Counted from the stretch's first letter, positions 24,871 to 33,754 are shown. The stretch: 64,000 nt of DNA from Paenibacillus sophorae (GCF_018966525.1 NZ_CP076607.1:992001-1056000); one strand, 5' to 3'. Made by a program: numbers and translations. The notes: a model not told the origin generated them from the letters alone.

Positions 24871-25908
24871 TTATAGAATGACGATTCTGTTCTTTCCCGT
24901 CTTCTTGGCTTCATATAGAGCGTCGTCCGCCTTCTGGAAGACGAGGCTTTTGGAGCCGGCACCCTGAAAATCATGCATACCGATGCTCACCGTTACCGAT
25001 TTCCCTTCCATTTCGGCAATGGGCAGACCGGCGATGCCTGTCCTGACCCGTTCCATGATTTCATGGGCTGCCTCAAGCGGCTTGGCGGTCAGAATGACGA
25101 CGAACTCTTCGCCTCCGTAGCGGGCGGCAAAGTCATCTGCACCGATGTGATCCAGTATCGTACCAGCCACTTGCTTTAGCGCAATATCCCCTACCCAATG
25201 CCCGTAGGTATCGTTGACCTTTTTAAAATTATCGATATCGAGTATGGCCAGCTGCATCGGAAACGGATTCGACTCTTGGTGTTCGATCAGCCAACCAAAA
25301 TATTCGTGAAAGGTCTTGTGATTATACAGATCCGTCAGCGGGTCGATCTTGGACAGACGGTCCATAATGATATTCTGGATGCGCAGATCCTGCTCCGATT
25401 TCTCCGAGCTTTCCAGCGAGCGGATCAAGTCCCGTCCCCGGCGGATTACGGCAAGCCCTGTCAGCAAAGTTGCCACAATAATGCTCATGGTCAGAATCAT
25501 TTCAATCCGCATGTCTTCGTTGCCAATCGTTCTCCCGAACACCACTACGGTATACAGCAGGGCAGCTATCGAGGAAAGAAGCAGGTACGCAGTCTCTAGA
25601 TAGATCATGGATACCAGAAGCGGAAGCAGCAGGAAGAACGGTTTTACATGAATATTCTCCGAAAGAAAAGAAATGATCAGACTGGAAATAAAGTAGCTTC
25701 CAATGGTGATAGAGATTTCAGAAAACGCAGTCTTCCATTTATAAACGCACTCAAGCAGAAGAATGATGCCCAAAATCATTAAATCGGGCAGCAAGCTATG
25801 GGAGTTAAGCATTTGATTTAATAAATGGACCAGCAGCATAATCCAGAAGGCATTCAGCAGCAGACGGTTCCAATTTAATTGACGAGGAGTATGCAAAGAA
25901 TTAAACAT
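24871..25908 (-). CDS. Membrane diguanylate cyclase (GGDEF)
   Basis: A 345-residue enzyme with about six membrane segments in the first 180 residues, then a GGDEF domain (about 190-345). Its active motif RYGGEEFVVIL lies near residue 266, so it should synthesise c-di-GMP from GTP. The residue expected for the RxxD inhibitory site is not Arg. The ATG at 25908 has GAGG nine bases upstream. An upstream ATG at 26058 would add about 50 residues but lacks such a site. It faces the GGDEF-EAL gene, sharing a terminator. Confidence 0.9.
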   Translation of the reverse strand: MFNSLHTPRQLNWNRLLLNAFWIMLLVHLLNQMLNSHSLLPDLMILGIILLLECVYKWKTAFSEISITIGSYFISSLIISFLSENIHVKPFFLLLPLLVSMIYLETAYLLLSSIAALLYTVVVFGRTIGNEDMRIEMILTMSIIVATLLTGLAVIRRGRDLIRSLESSEKSEQDLRIQNIIMDRLSKIDPLTDLYNHKTFHEYFGWLIEHQESNPFPMQLAILDIDNFKKVNDTYGHWVGDIALKQVAGTILDHIGADDFAARYGGEEFVVILTAKPLEAAHEIMERVRTGIAGLPIAEMEGKSVTVSIGMHDFQGAGSKSLVFQKADDALYEAKKTGKNRIVIL

Positions 25909-26079
25909 AAGGTGATCCTCATTTCCAGTCTCGATGCTTATATAATTCGACAGAAATCCCCATTTTCCTCCCTTGCGACGGAATGATTGCAATGTTCGGA
26001 TTTTATATATATTTATTACAATAATCTTAAAATTAATGCGAATCATTCTTTGAAACACGAATAATCGTCAATATTTCAA
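25909..26079. other. AT-rich leader upstream of the diguanylate cyclase
   Basis: No gene is supported. The frame of the minus-strand cyclase stays open to 26058 but without a ribosome site. The divergent riboswitch promoter begins at 26080. Confidence 0.4.
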
Positions 26080-26108
26080 TTGACATATTCGTCTATATTC
26101 GATAAGAT
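26080..26108 (+). promoter_or_regulatory. SigA promoter of the purine-riboswitch transcript
   Basis: TTGACA (26080-26085) and TAAGAT (26103-26108) with a 17-base spacer. Transcription would begin near 26115, about 23 bases before the riboswitch aptamer. Confidence 0.75.
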
Positions 26109-26137
26109 TCTAATGGCTAAATAAATATTTCTTGCTG

Positions 26138-26202
26138 TTCGTATATCCTCAAAGATAAGGTTTGGGGGTTTCTACAGGGAACCGTAAATTCCTGGCTACG
26201 GA
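26138..26202 (+). ncRNA. Purine riboswitch, guanine class
   Basis: P1 is formed by TTCGTA (26138-26143) and TACGGA (26197-26202). Loop 2 reads GATAAGG; J2/3 reads GTTTCTAC; P3 is closed by AGGGA / TTCCT with the loop core ACCGTAAA. The specificity base in J3/1 is C (26196), as in guanine-sensing members. Downstream, CCTGGCT at the 3' side of the aptamer can alternatively pair with GGCCGGG just before ATTTTT at about 26238. This suggests transcription attenuation linked to ligand binding. The controlled gene is the FAD oxidoreductase at 26293. Confidence 0.88.
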
Positions 26203-26292
26203 TGGGTGCCTTTGGCCTACCCTGACACCGGCCGGGATTTTTGTTGTGCTGCCCTTACTTTGGATGGATAAATTCGATTTCTGGAGGAACAG

Positions 26293-27723
26293 ATGAGTAA
26301 ATATGATGTGATTGTCGTTGGTGCCGGTCCTGCCGGTATTTTTACCTGTTATGAGCTGACCCGGAAGGCCCCTCACTGGAAAGTGCTGTTGATAGACAAG
26401 GGACATGACATCTATAGACGCAGCTGCCCGATTATGGAGGAAAAGATTCAGTTCTGTCCACCGGCTGCCGGCCGCAAGGAATTTGCCGGATGTCTGCCGG
26501 CCTGTTCCATTACCGCAGGCTTCGGAGGGGCGGGGGCATACAGCGACGGAAAGTTCAATATTACGACCGAATTCGGGGGATGGATGACGGATTATCTGCC
26601 TCCTTCCAGAGTTCTGGAGCTGATCCGCTACGTCGATGCCATCAATTTGGAGCACGGGGCGACGGAGACGATCACCGATCCCACAACCGATCCGATCCGG
26701 CGCATCGAGCAGCGCGGGTACGCAGCCGGACTCAAGCTGCTGCGGGCGCAGGTGCGCCATCTGGGAACGGAGCAGAACCTGGAAATCCTGAAGTCGATTT
26801 ACGAATATTTGCGCACCCGGATTGATATGCTGTTCAAGACGGAAGTGCAGGACATTGAGACGGTTAATGATAACGGCACTCACCGGGTTACGGGTGTTAC
26901 GCTCAAGAACGGGGAGACCTACGAGACGGGACTAGCCATGGTCGCTCCGGGACGCGACGGTTCCGCCTGGCTAACGGAAGTGCTCAAGAGACATCGGCTG
27001 AAGATGTACAATAACCAGGTGGACGTTGGCGTCCGGGTGGAAACCTCGGATGTCGTTATGCAGGAGATCAACGAGCATCTCTATGAAGGCAAGTTCATTT
27101 TCAATACCTCGGTTGGAACCCGGGTCCGCACGTTCTGCAGCAATCCTTCCGGACATGTTGTCGTGGAGAATCACAGCGGGGTTATGGCGGCGAACGGACA
27201 CTCGTACAAGGACCCTGCGCTCGGTTCCACTAACACCAACTTTGCGCTGCTTGTTTCCCATAAATTCACCGAGCCGTTCGATAAGCCCAATGAATATGCG
27301 CGCGAAATTTGCAAACGGGCGAATGACCTGTCGAGCGGAGGAGTCATCGTGCAGAAATACGGGGATATTTTGCGGGGGCGCCGCTCTACCGGAACGAGAA
27401 TCGCCGAAGGCTTCGTCGAGCCTACGCTCAAAGAGGCGGTCCCGGGCGACCTTGGTCTTGTGCTGCCTTACAATACGATGAAGAGTCTGATCGAAATGGT
27501 GGAGGCGCTGGAGAAGGTAACGCCGGGCATCGCCTCCGAGCATACACTCTTCTATGGAGTGGAAGCCAAATTCTATTCGGCCCGTCCGAAGCTTACGGAG
27601 ACGTTCGAGACGGAAATTTCCGGCCTTTACTGCGGCGGAGACGGCGCGGGCATCACGCGCGGGCTGGCCCAGGCGGGTGCGGCGGGGATTTGGGTAGCAC
27701 GGGGCATGCTTGACCGGGCCTAA
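26293..27723 (+). CDS. FAD-dependent oxidoreductase (COG2509-like dehydrogenase)
   Basis: A 476-residue flavoprotein with an N-terminal FAD fold (YDVIVVGAGPAGIFTCYEL). A Cys-bearing segment (RRSCPIMEEKIQFCPP, about residues 45-60) and GFGGAGAYSDGKFN follow, and the C-terminal FAD contact is GLYCGGDGAGITRGLAQAGA. This layout matches the uncharacterised COG2509 FAD dehydrogenases. GGAGG precedes the ATG. The leader carries a guanine-class riboswitch, which ties the enzyme to purine levels. A purine-related redox reaction is inferred; the substrate is not known. Confidence 0.85.
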   Translation: MSKYDVIVVGAGPAGIFTCYELTRKAPHWKVLLIDKGHDIYRRSCPIMEEKIQFCPPAAGRKEFAGCLPACSITAGFGGAGAYSDGKFNITTEFGGWMTDYLPPSRVLELIRYVDAINLEHGATETITDPTTDPIRRIEQRGYAAGLKLLRAQVRHLGTEQNLEILKSIYEYLRTRIDMLFKTEVQDIETVNDNGTHRVTGVTLKNGETYETGLAMVAPGRDGSAWLTEVLKRHRLKMYNNQVDVGVRVETSDVVMQEINEHLYEGKFIFNTSVGTRVRTFCSNPSGHVVVENHSGVMAANGHSYKDPALGSTNTNFALLVSHKFTEPFDKPNEYAREICKRANDLSSGGVIVQKYGDILRGRRSTGTRIAEGFVEPTLKEAVPGDLGLVLPYNTMKSLIEMVEALEKVTPGIASEHTLFYGVEAKFYSARPKLTETFETEISGLYCGGDGAGITRGLAQAGAAGIWVARGMLDRA

Positions 27724-27771
27724 GCCGTTTGAACCGCGCGCGGATTAACAGGTCTCTCAATTAACAATTAA

Positions 27772-27824
27772 GGGAAGCTGCTTGTTCTCCTCATTAGTAA
27801 GGAGCCGGAGGCTTTCCTTTTTTT
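27772..27824 (+). terminator. Terminator after the FAD oxidoreductase
   Basis: GGAAGC and CTCCT on the left pair with AGGAG and GCTTTCC on the right, followed by a T run. Confidence 0.8.
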
Positions 27825-27826
27825 CG

Positions 27827-27856
27827 TGGACATTTCACGGTTCATCTGTCTATAAT
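27827..27856 (+). promoter_or_regulatory. Promoter of the lytS-lytT genes
   Basis: TGGACA (27827-27832) and TATAAT (27851-27856) with an 18-base spacer, 35 bases before the sensor kinase start. Confidence 0.6.
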
Positions 27857-27891
27857 GACCGATATATTTTAATTATGGGGGCAAGTAAGCG

Positions 27892-29556
27892 ATGCAGTAT
27901 ACGTTCGTCATCCTGCTGCAGCTGCTGGAACGCGCGGCGCTGCTGCTTATGACTCTGTTTGTATTGACCCGGGTGCCGCGCTTCAAGGAGATTTTTCAAA
28001 AAAGGGCCTACACTCCGCAGGAGCTGTTTATTGCAACCGTCATTTTCAGCCTGTTCGCCATATTCAGCACGTACAGCGGAATTAAGGTGGAAGGCTCTCT
28101 CGTCAATGTGCGGATCGTAGCGATCATGGCCGGCGGCATTCTGTTCGGACCCTGGGTAGGGCTGATTACAGGCCTGATCTCCGGGGTTCACCGGTTTCTG
28201 ATCGATATCGGCGGCGTCACCTCGGTACCCTGTCTGATTACCAGCATCGCGACCGGCGTCGTCTCGGGAATCATCTACCGCCGCACATCCGCCGAGCGCC
28301 GCTGGAAGGCCGGGATTCTGGCGGGTATGGGCTGCGAAGCGCTGACGATGCTGCTGATTCTCGTTATGGCCCACCCGGCGTCGCTTGGCGTAGAGATTGT
28401 ATCGAAGATTGCCTTTCCGATGATTATGAGCCAGGTCAGCGTCGGACTCATCGTCATGCTCGTCCAGAGCGTAGAAGGGGAGAAGGAGCGGATCGCGGCA
28501 AGACAGTCCAAGCTGGCCCTGGATATTGCCAACAAGACGCTTCCCTATTTTCGCAGCATCAATCCGCAGTCTCTGCACAAAATATGCACGATCATCAAGG
28601 AAGACATCGGCGCGGATGCGGTCGCGATTACCGATACCCGGTGGATTCGCGCCTACGTCGGCATCGGTGAAGAGTATTACGCCGAGAAGAACGAGATTAT
28701 CAGCGAGGAGACGAAGATTACGCTGTCCAGCGGGGAGATTACGATACGCAATAACGATACCGACTACAATCATCAGCATATCAAATCGCTCATCATCATT
28801 CCGCTCAAGGAAAAGGGAATCGTTACCGGCGCGCTCAAAATTTATTACACGAAAGCCCACAAAATCACGTATTCCCTGCAGGCGATGGCGATCGGCCTGT
28901 CGCAGATGATATCTACGTTAATGGAGGTCTCGCGGGTGGAAGATATCAAGGAGATGGCGAACAAGGCGGAGCTGAAGGCGCTGCAGACCCGAATTAATCC
29001 TCATTTTCTGTTCAACGCGCTGAACGCTATCGTTTCCTCCATTCGTATTGATCCGGACAAGGCCAGGGAACTTATTATCAATCTTTCGGGTTATATGCGG
29101 TACAACCTGGAGCTGACGGACGACTTCATCGATATCCGCAAGGAGCTTCAGCAGGTCCGGCAGTATGTGGAGATCGAGAAAGCGCGCTTCGGCAGACGCC
29201 TTAAGGTTCTCTACGATATCGACGACGAGACGGAAGTACGCATCCCGAGCCTGATTATTCAGCCCTTGGTGGAAAATGCGATTGTACACGGCATACTGAA
29301 AGGGCGGGGTGCGGGAACGGTAATGATTTCGGTCAAGGACCGGGGGGACAGCGTGCGGATCGGCATCCGCGACACTGGGATCGGCATCGGTGAAGAAACG
29401 ATTCAGAAGGTGTATGATGGCAGCATGCCGGAGAACAAGATCGGGCTGTTCAACGTGCATCAGCGGGTGAAGCTGATTTACGGCGAGGGACTGACGATTA
29501 CTAGGCTGGATAAAGGGACGGATATTACTTTTGACGTCAAAAAGGAGAGCCGATGA
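27892..29556 (+). CDS. lytS: LytS-family sensor histidine kinase
   Basis: A 554-residue kinase. It has the 5TMR-LYT membrane module (about 1-200, with GILFGPWVGLITGLISGVHRF), a GAF domain (about 220-340), the LytS-type phosphoacceptor block (RINPHFLFNALNAI, His near 371) and a HATPase domain from about 445 (IQPLVENAIVHGI). It overlaps the response-regulator gene by four bases. Related kinases (LytS, YpdA, BtsS) sense pyruvate-type carboxylic acids or membrane state. The carrier gene just downstream makes a carboxylate ligand likely here. Calling it lytS rather than a YpdA equivalent is a naming choice. Confidence 0.9.
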   Translation: MQYTFVILLQLLERAALLLMTLFVLTRVPRFKEIFQKRAYTPQELFIATVIFSLFAIFSTYSGIKVEGSLVNVRIVAIMAGGILFGPWVGLITGLISGVHRFLIDIGGVTSVPCLITSIATGVVSGIIYRRTSAERRWKAGILAGMGCEALTMLLILVMAHPASLGVEIVSKIAFPMIMSQVSVGLIVMLVQSVEGEKERIAARQSKLALDIANKTLPYFRSINPQSLHKICTIIKEDIGADAVAITDTRWIRAYVGIGEEYYAEKNEIISEETKITLSSGEITIRNNDTDYNHQHIKSLIIIPLKEKGIVTGALKIYYTKAHKITYSLQAMAIGLSQMISTLMEVSRVEDIKEMANKAELKALQTRINPHFLFNALNAIVSSIRIDPDKARELIINLSGYMRYNLELTDDFIDIRKELQQVRQYVEIEKARFGRRLKVLYDIDDETEVRIPSLIIQPLVENAIVHGILKGRGAGTVMISVKDRGDSVRIGIRDTGIGIGEETIQKVYDGSMPENKIGLFNVHQRVKLIYGEGLTITRLDKGTDITFDVKKESR

Positions 29557-30278
29557 GAGCGATAATCGTAGAAGATGAAGAGCTGGCCAGACAGGAGCTT
29601 GCCTATTTGATTCAGGCGAACAGCGGCATCGAGATCGTCGCCCAGTTCGAGGATGGTCTGGACGCGCTGAAATTTTTGCAGACCAAGGAAGTCGATGTGC
29701 TGTTTCTGGACATCAATATTCCTTCTGTGGACGGCGTGCTGCTGGCCCAGAATATCAGCAGATTTTCCGTAAAGCCCTATATTGTGTTCATTACCGCCTA
29801 CAAAGAGCATGCAGCCGAAGCTTTCGAGATTGAAGCGTTCGATTACATCCTGAAGCCGTACAGCGAAACAAGGATTAAGGGGATGCTGGGCAAGCTGGAG
29901 GCGGCCTTTGCGCACCGACCCGGCGGGGAAGAGGAGCGCAGTCCAGTCAGCAACAAGATCAATCTGTGGAAAAATGAAAAAATTATCGTGGTCGACGCCG
30001 ATGACATCTACTACGCCTCGGCCCAGGAGAAGACGACGAGCGTCTTTACGCGAAACGAAGAGTACTCCATGGGAATCAGCATCAGCGAGTTTCACGGCCG
30101 GCTGCCGCAGGAACGTTTTTTCCGCTGCCACCGGTCTTTTATCGTCAACCTGTCCAAAATCAAGGAAATCATCCCCTGGTTCAACAATACGTATCTGCTG
30201 CGGCTGCGCGATCTCGACTTTGAAGTGCCGGTCAGCCGGAGCAAGGTAAAAGAGTTCAGGCAGATTATGCGGCTGTAG
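29553..30278 (+). CDS. lytT: LytTR-family response regulator
   Basis: A 241-residue regulator with a receiver domain (phosphoacceptor Asp at residue 53, LFLDINIPSVDG) and a C-terminal LytTR DNA-binding domain from about residue 135 (ERFFRCHRSFIVNLSKIKEI). LytTR domains bind short direct repeats. A pair of near-identical decamers starts two bases after this gene's stop, directly ahead of the OFA-type carrier gene. Translationally coupled to the kinase. Confidence 0.93.
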   Translation: MRAIIVEDEELARQELAYLIQANSGIEIVAQFEDGLDALKFLQTKEVDVLFLDINIPSVDGVLLAQNISRFSVKPYIVFITAYKEHAAEAFEIEAFDYILKPYSETRIKGMLGKLEAAFAHRPGGEEERSPVSNKINLWKNEKIIVVDADDIYYASAQEKTTSVFTRNEEYSMGISISEFHGRLPQERFFRCHRSFIVNLSKIKEIIPWFNNTYLLRLRDLDFEVPVSRSKVKEFRQIMRL

Positions 30279-30279
30279 A

Positions 30280-30310
30280 GGCAGTTCATTCCTTCTTTTC
30301 GTCATTTCAT
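30280..30310 (+). promoter_or_regulatory. LytTR direct-repeat operator ahead of the MFS carrier
   Basis: GGCAGTTCAT (30280-30289), an 11-base spacer, then GTCATTTCAT (30301-30310). From memory, the E. coli LytTR regulator YpdB binds GGCATTTCAT repeats separated by 11 bases ahead of yhjX, an OFA-type MFS gene. Half-sites, spacing and target family all correspond. A weak -35 (TTGATC, 30317) and TACAAT near 30342 follow, the right place for an activator. Confidence 0.75.
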
Positions 30311-30405
30311 TCCGTATTTGATCCGCATTTTTGCAGGCGAGTTACAATAAAGATGCAAAAGGCGCTCATGAACGCGGCAATATCGGATGAAAGAAGGAAA
30401 TGACC

Positions 30406-31662
30406 ATGTCGGTAGGCACTAAAGCAAACAATCGCTTCCTCATTGTACTGGGAACAATCATTATGCAGATGGGTCTGGGTACCATTTATACATGGAGCTT
30501 GTTCAACCAGCCTCTCGTGACCAAATTTGGCTGGCAGCTAAGCTCGGTATCCACTACCTTTTCTATAACGAGCTTTGCGCTGGCATTCGCGACACTCTTC
30601 GCGGGCAAGCTTCAGGATAAAATCGGGCTTCGCCGCCTGACAGCGGTGGCTGGAGTTATGCTCGGTCTCGGTCTAATGTTTAGCTCGCAGGCAAGCTCGC
30701 TGCCGATGCTTTATCTGCTGGCAGGGGTCATTGCCGGGTATGCGGATGGAACGGCTTACATCACTTCGCTGTCGAATCTGATTAAATGGTTCCCTAATCG
30801 CAAAGGACTCATTTCGGGAGTGTCGGTCGGCGCTTACGGAACAGGAAGCTTGGTCTTCAAATATGTGAACGGCAGTCTGATCAGTTCGGTCGGCGTATCC
30901 CGGGCGTTCCTGTACTGGGGCATGATCGTAATGGCTATGGTCGTCATCGGTTCCCTGCTTGTGCGTGAGGCTTCGGTTGTTAAAGCTTCGCCGTCTCTCT
31001 CGGCGACGGATACCGGAAACGTAGTCAAGGATTACACGGTTGGCGAAATGCTTCGCACTAAGCAAGCCTATCTGCTGTTTGTCATTTTCTTTACCGCCTG
31101 CATGAGCGGCCTTTATTTGATCGGTATCGTAAAGGATATCGGCGTGAAGCTGGCCGGATTGGATGTGCAGACCGCGGCTAACGCGGTGGCGATGATCGCG
31201 ATTTTCAACACGGCGGGACGCCTTATTCTCGGCGCGCTGTCCGACAAAATGAGCCGCCTGAAGCTGGTTGCCGGGACAATGGCCATTACTGCCGTCGCCA
31301 CGCTGACTCTGAGCTTCGCGCAGCTGAACTTCGGACTGTTCTTCGCCTGTGTGGCCGCTATCGCTTTCTGCTTCGGCGGCAATATTACCGTCTTTCCGGC
31401 TATTGCCAGCGACTTCTTCGGCCTGAAGAACCACAACAAGAATTATGGCATCATCTATCAAGGCTTTGGCCTTGGGGCATTGTCCGGTTCGATCATTGCC
31501 GCCTTCCTGGGCGGATTCAAACCGACCTTCGTCACTATTGGCGTGCTGTGCGCGATTGCCTGCCTGATCGCAGTATCCTTGAAGCCTCCGGTTGGAGCGC
31601 GCAAGGAACGCAAACGGAATACGGAGGTACAGAGCCGCACTGCGTACGGACGGATCTCTTAA
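30406..31662 (+). CDS. OFA-family MFS transporter (YhjX / oxalate-formate antiporter-like)
   Basis: A 418-residue major facilitator with twelve expected membrane segments. The opening FLIVLGTIIMQMGLGTIYTWSLFNQPL and the later NLIKWFPNRKGLISG block are typical of the oxalate/formate antiporter family that includes E. coli YhjX. AAGAAGG lies eight bases before the ATG at 30406; an ATG at 30400 is too close. A LytTR-type direct repeat lies in its promoter and the LytS/LytT genes precede it. Carriage of pyruvate or a similar small carboxylate is inferred. Confidence 0.88.
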   Translation: MSVGTKANNRFLIVLGTIIMQMGLGTIYTWSLFNQPLVTKFGWQLSSVSTTFSITSFALAFATLFAGKLQDKIGLRRLTAVAGVMLGLGLMFSSQASSLPMLYLLAGVIAGYADGTAYITSLSNLIKWFPNRKGLISGVSVGAYGTGSLVFKYVNGSLISSVGVSRAFLYWGMIVMAMVVIGSLLVREASVVKASPSLSATDTGNVVKDYTVGEMLRTKQAYLLFVIFFTACMSGLYLIGIVKDIGVKLAGLDVQTAANAVAMIAIFNTAGRLILGALSDKMSRLKLVAGTMAITAVATLTLSFAQLNFGLFFACVAAIAFCFGGNITVFPAIASDFFGLKNHNKNYGIIYQGFGLGALSGSIIAAFLGGFKPTFVTIGVLCAIACLIAVSLKPPVGARKERKRNTEVQSRTAYGRIS

Positions 31663-31761
31663 AGGCAGCAGTAAGTTTCAAATGATGTCGGACAACAGAC
31701 CGCCCAAACAAGATTTCAATAATCTCCTAAAAGAATAGAAAAAGGGCGGCAACATGTAAGG

Positions 31762-31808
31762 AGACTGTTCCCTGAGGGTCATACCAGGCCTGAAGGGACA
31801 GTCTTTTT
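31762..31808 (+). terminator. Terminator after the MFS carrier
   Basis: AGACTGTTCCCT pairs with AGGGACAGTCT (one bulged T) around a 20-base loop, followed by TTTTT. Confidence 0.8.
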
Positions 31809-31881
31809 CGTATGGGAACATACTTTCGAAATCAGGGATATAGTGGTAAAATTATAAAATGGAAAAGGGAGGAAGCGTTAT

Positions 31882-32703
31882 ATGCCATACTGTCAAACCG
31901 GAAAAGCGGAGCTTTATTATGAGGATTGGGGCGAGGGAAGGCCGATTGTGATGATCCACGGATACAGTCCCGACCATCGGCTGATGAGCGGTTGTATGGA
32001 GCCTGTATTTAGGGGAAGAAAAGGCTGGAGACGGTTGTACATTGATCTGCCGGGTATGGGAAGGTCACGTAATTATCAGGATATCGGCAGCTCGGACGAG
32101 ATGCTCGAAGCGGTCCTGGCTTTTCTGGATGCCGTGCTTCCGGGTGAGAACTATTGTCTGGTTGGGGAATCTTATGGCGGCTATATGGTTAGGGGAATCA
32201 TTGCAGATCGTCCGGAACAAGTGGATGGCGTAGCTTTGATTTGTCCGATGATTATACCGGAGAAAAAGGGCAGGAAGCTTCCCGCACATTCCGTTGTTCA
32301 TACGGACGCGAATTTTGTGGAAAAGCTTACAAAAGAACAACGGGACGATTTCAGTTCAATCGGAGTCGTCCTTGATGAATATACCTGGAATCGCTACAAC
32401 GAGGAGATTTTATCGGGCTGCCGATTGGCCGACGAAGATTTTCTGGCTGCGATCAAAGCCCGGTATGGCTTTTCATTCCCGGTGGATCAGGACGAATTTC
32501 ATAAACCGGGACTCTTTGTCGAAGGAAGGCAGGATTCCATGACGGGCTACATAGATGCTTTTTCCATCCTGAACAAATATACCAGGACTTCATTTGCGGT
32601 GCTGGACAGAGCGGGTCATAACCTGCAAATCGAGCAGCCGGGGCTGTTCAACGCCTTGATGCAGGAATGGCTGGACAGGGTGGAAGAGGACGGGATAAAG
32701 TAA
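31882..32703 (+). CDS. Alpha/beta hydrolase
   Basis: A 273-residue soluble alpha/beta-fold hydrolase. It has the oxyanion turn IHGYSPDH near residue 25, nucleophile Ser97 in VGESYGGYM, and a catalytic His in DRAGHNLQIEQP near 246. GGGAGGAAGC precedes the ATG. Sequence alone cannot tell esterase, lactonase or C-C hydrolase activity. It stands in front of a decayed aldehyde dehydrogenase fragment and a minus-strand LysR gene. Confidence 0.85.
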   Translation: MPYCQTGKAELYYEDWGEGRPIVMIHGYSPDHRLMSGCMEPVFRGRKGWRRLYIDLPGMGRSRNYQDIGSSDEMLEAVLAFLDAVLPGENYCLVGESYGGYMVRGIIADRPEQVDGVALICPMIIPEKKGRKLPAHSVVHTDANFVEKLTKEQRDDFSSIGVVLDEYTWNRYNEEILSGCRLADEDFLAAIKARYGFSFPVDQDEFHKPGLFVEGRQDSMTGYIDAFSILNKYTRTSFAVLDRAGHNLQIEQPGLFNALMQEWLDRVEEDGIK

Positions 32704-32714
32704 CCGGCAGAGAG

Positions 32715-32771
32715 CTTTAGGGCGGATCTCAACAAATCCGAATTCGAAGCCTGCGTGGCGGAAGTCGAAAC
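32715..32771 (+). pseudogene. Fragment of an aldehyde dehydrogenase gene (decayed duplicate)
   Basis: Bases 32722-32751 encode ADLNKSEFEA and match 35168-35197 inside the intact aldehyde dehydrogenase gene with only two changes, both silent. Similarity continues left with a one-base indel and right with diverging codons. No start or further domain is present. The piece lies between the hydrolase stop and the LysR stop and looks like a leftover of a duplicated or rearranged aldehyde dehydrogenase gene. Confidence 0.6.
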
Positions 32772-32779
32772 TGGTCATT

Positions 32780-33625
32780 TTACAAGAAATGACTGGTTTC
32801 GATAAACTGCCTCTCCAGTGGCGAAAGCTCATAGTTCAAACGGGTAACGATATATTTGTCGATGTACCGGTACTCCGGTGGAAGCTGCACAAAATGATTT
32901 AGCTTATATTGCTGCGCAATGCGCTTGGAAATCACGGAAATTCCCATGCCCAACCGGGCAAATTGAAGCAGCGTCTCCAGCACGCCAACCTCGATTGCAT
33001 TGCCCTTCTGAAAGCCATAAACCGAATATAATTGCTCCAGAATCGAAGTGTACAAGCAGTCTTCGGACAGAATGATCCGATTCTCCTTTTGTAGACAGTA
33101 CTCCAGACTTGCGCCTTCTGCTGCCTTTCTTCCGATCAGAACCAATTCCTCTGTCCCGATTTTGCGGTAAGTAAGCTGCGAGGAAGCGGTTTTTCCGATG
33201 GTATAAGCCAGGTCGATATTGCCTTGAATCAGTTCCTGTTCCATTTTTTCCGTTGTTCCGGTTTTTAGCGTTACTGAAAGATCAGGATATTTTTCATATA
33301 GATTCGTGAGCGCCAAAGTTATCTCTCCGCTGATGACGGATTGCATGGTACCGAGCCGAAGCTTGGCCTCTCGCCGGTTCATCGCTTGCTCTGTTTCTTC
33401 CCAAAGTACCAGCAGCTTTTTGTACTGACGGTACAGTTTAATTCCTTCCTCCGTTAATTCCATCCCTCTTGCGCTGCGTATAAATAATTGCTGCCGATAG
33501 TGTGCCTCCAGCTTTTTGATTTTGGCCGTCATATTGGATTGAAGATGATTCATTCTAGAGGCGGCGGCAGAGAGGCTTTTTAATTCAGCTACCGTAACGA
33601 AAGCTCGGATATTATCGATGTCCAT
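32780..33625 (-). CDS. LysR-family transcriptional regulator
   Basis: A 281-residue LysR-type regulator. The helix-turn-helix reads FVTVAELKSLSAAASRMNHLQSNMTAKIKKLE at residues 9-40, and an effector domain follows. It is divergently transcribed from the Gfo/Idh/MocA gene. The gap between them contains a palindromic T-N11-A box (33667-33681), so the neighbouring oxidoreductase is the likely target. Confidence 0.9.
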   Translation of the reverse strand: MDIDNIRAFVTVAELKSLSAAASRMNHLQSNMTAKIKKLEAHYRQQLFIRSARGMELTEEGIKLYRQYKKLLVLWEETEQAMNRREAKLRLGTMQSVISGEITLALTNLYEKYPDLSVTLKTGTTEKMEQELIQGNIDLAYTIGKTASSQLTYRKIGTEELVLIGRKAAEGASLEYCLQKENRIILSEDCLYTSILEQLYSVYGFQKGNAIEVGVLETLLQFARLGMGISVISKRIAQQYKLNHFVQLPPEYRYIDKYIVTRLNYELSPLERQFIETSHFL

Positions 33626-33666
33626 CCTTCTCTCTCCCTTTTCCCATCAAAAAAAATGATACTACT

Positions 33667-33681
33667 ATGCTAAATCAGCAT
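33667..33681. promoter_or_regulatory. Palindromic LysR box (T-N11-A)
   Basis: ATGCTAAATCAGCAT has five-base inverted arms and fits the T-N11-A form of LysR operators. It lies 41 bases from the LysR start and 73 bases from the divergent oxidoreductase start. Confidence 0.55.
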
Positions 33682-33754
33682 TATTCTAAAAGGTTCATGT
33701 TCAGTATACTTGCTCTGTAAAATCATTTCACCCCCCGCAAATGGAGGAATTAAC

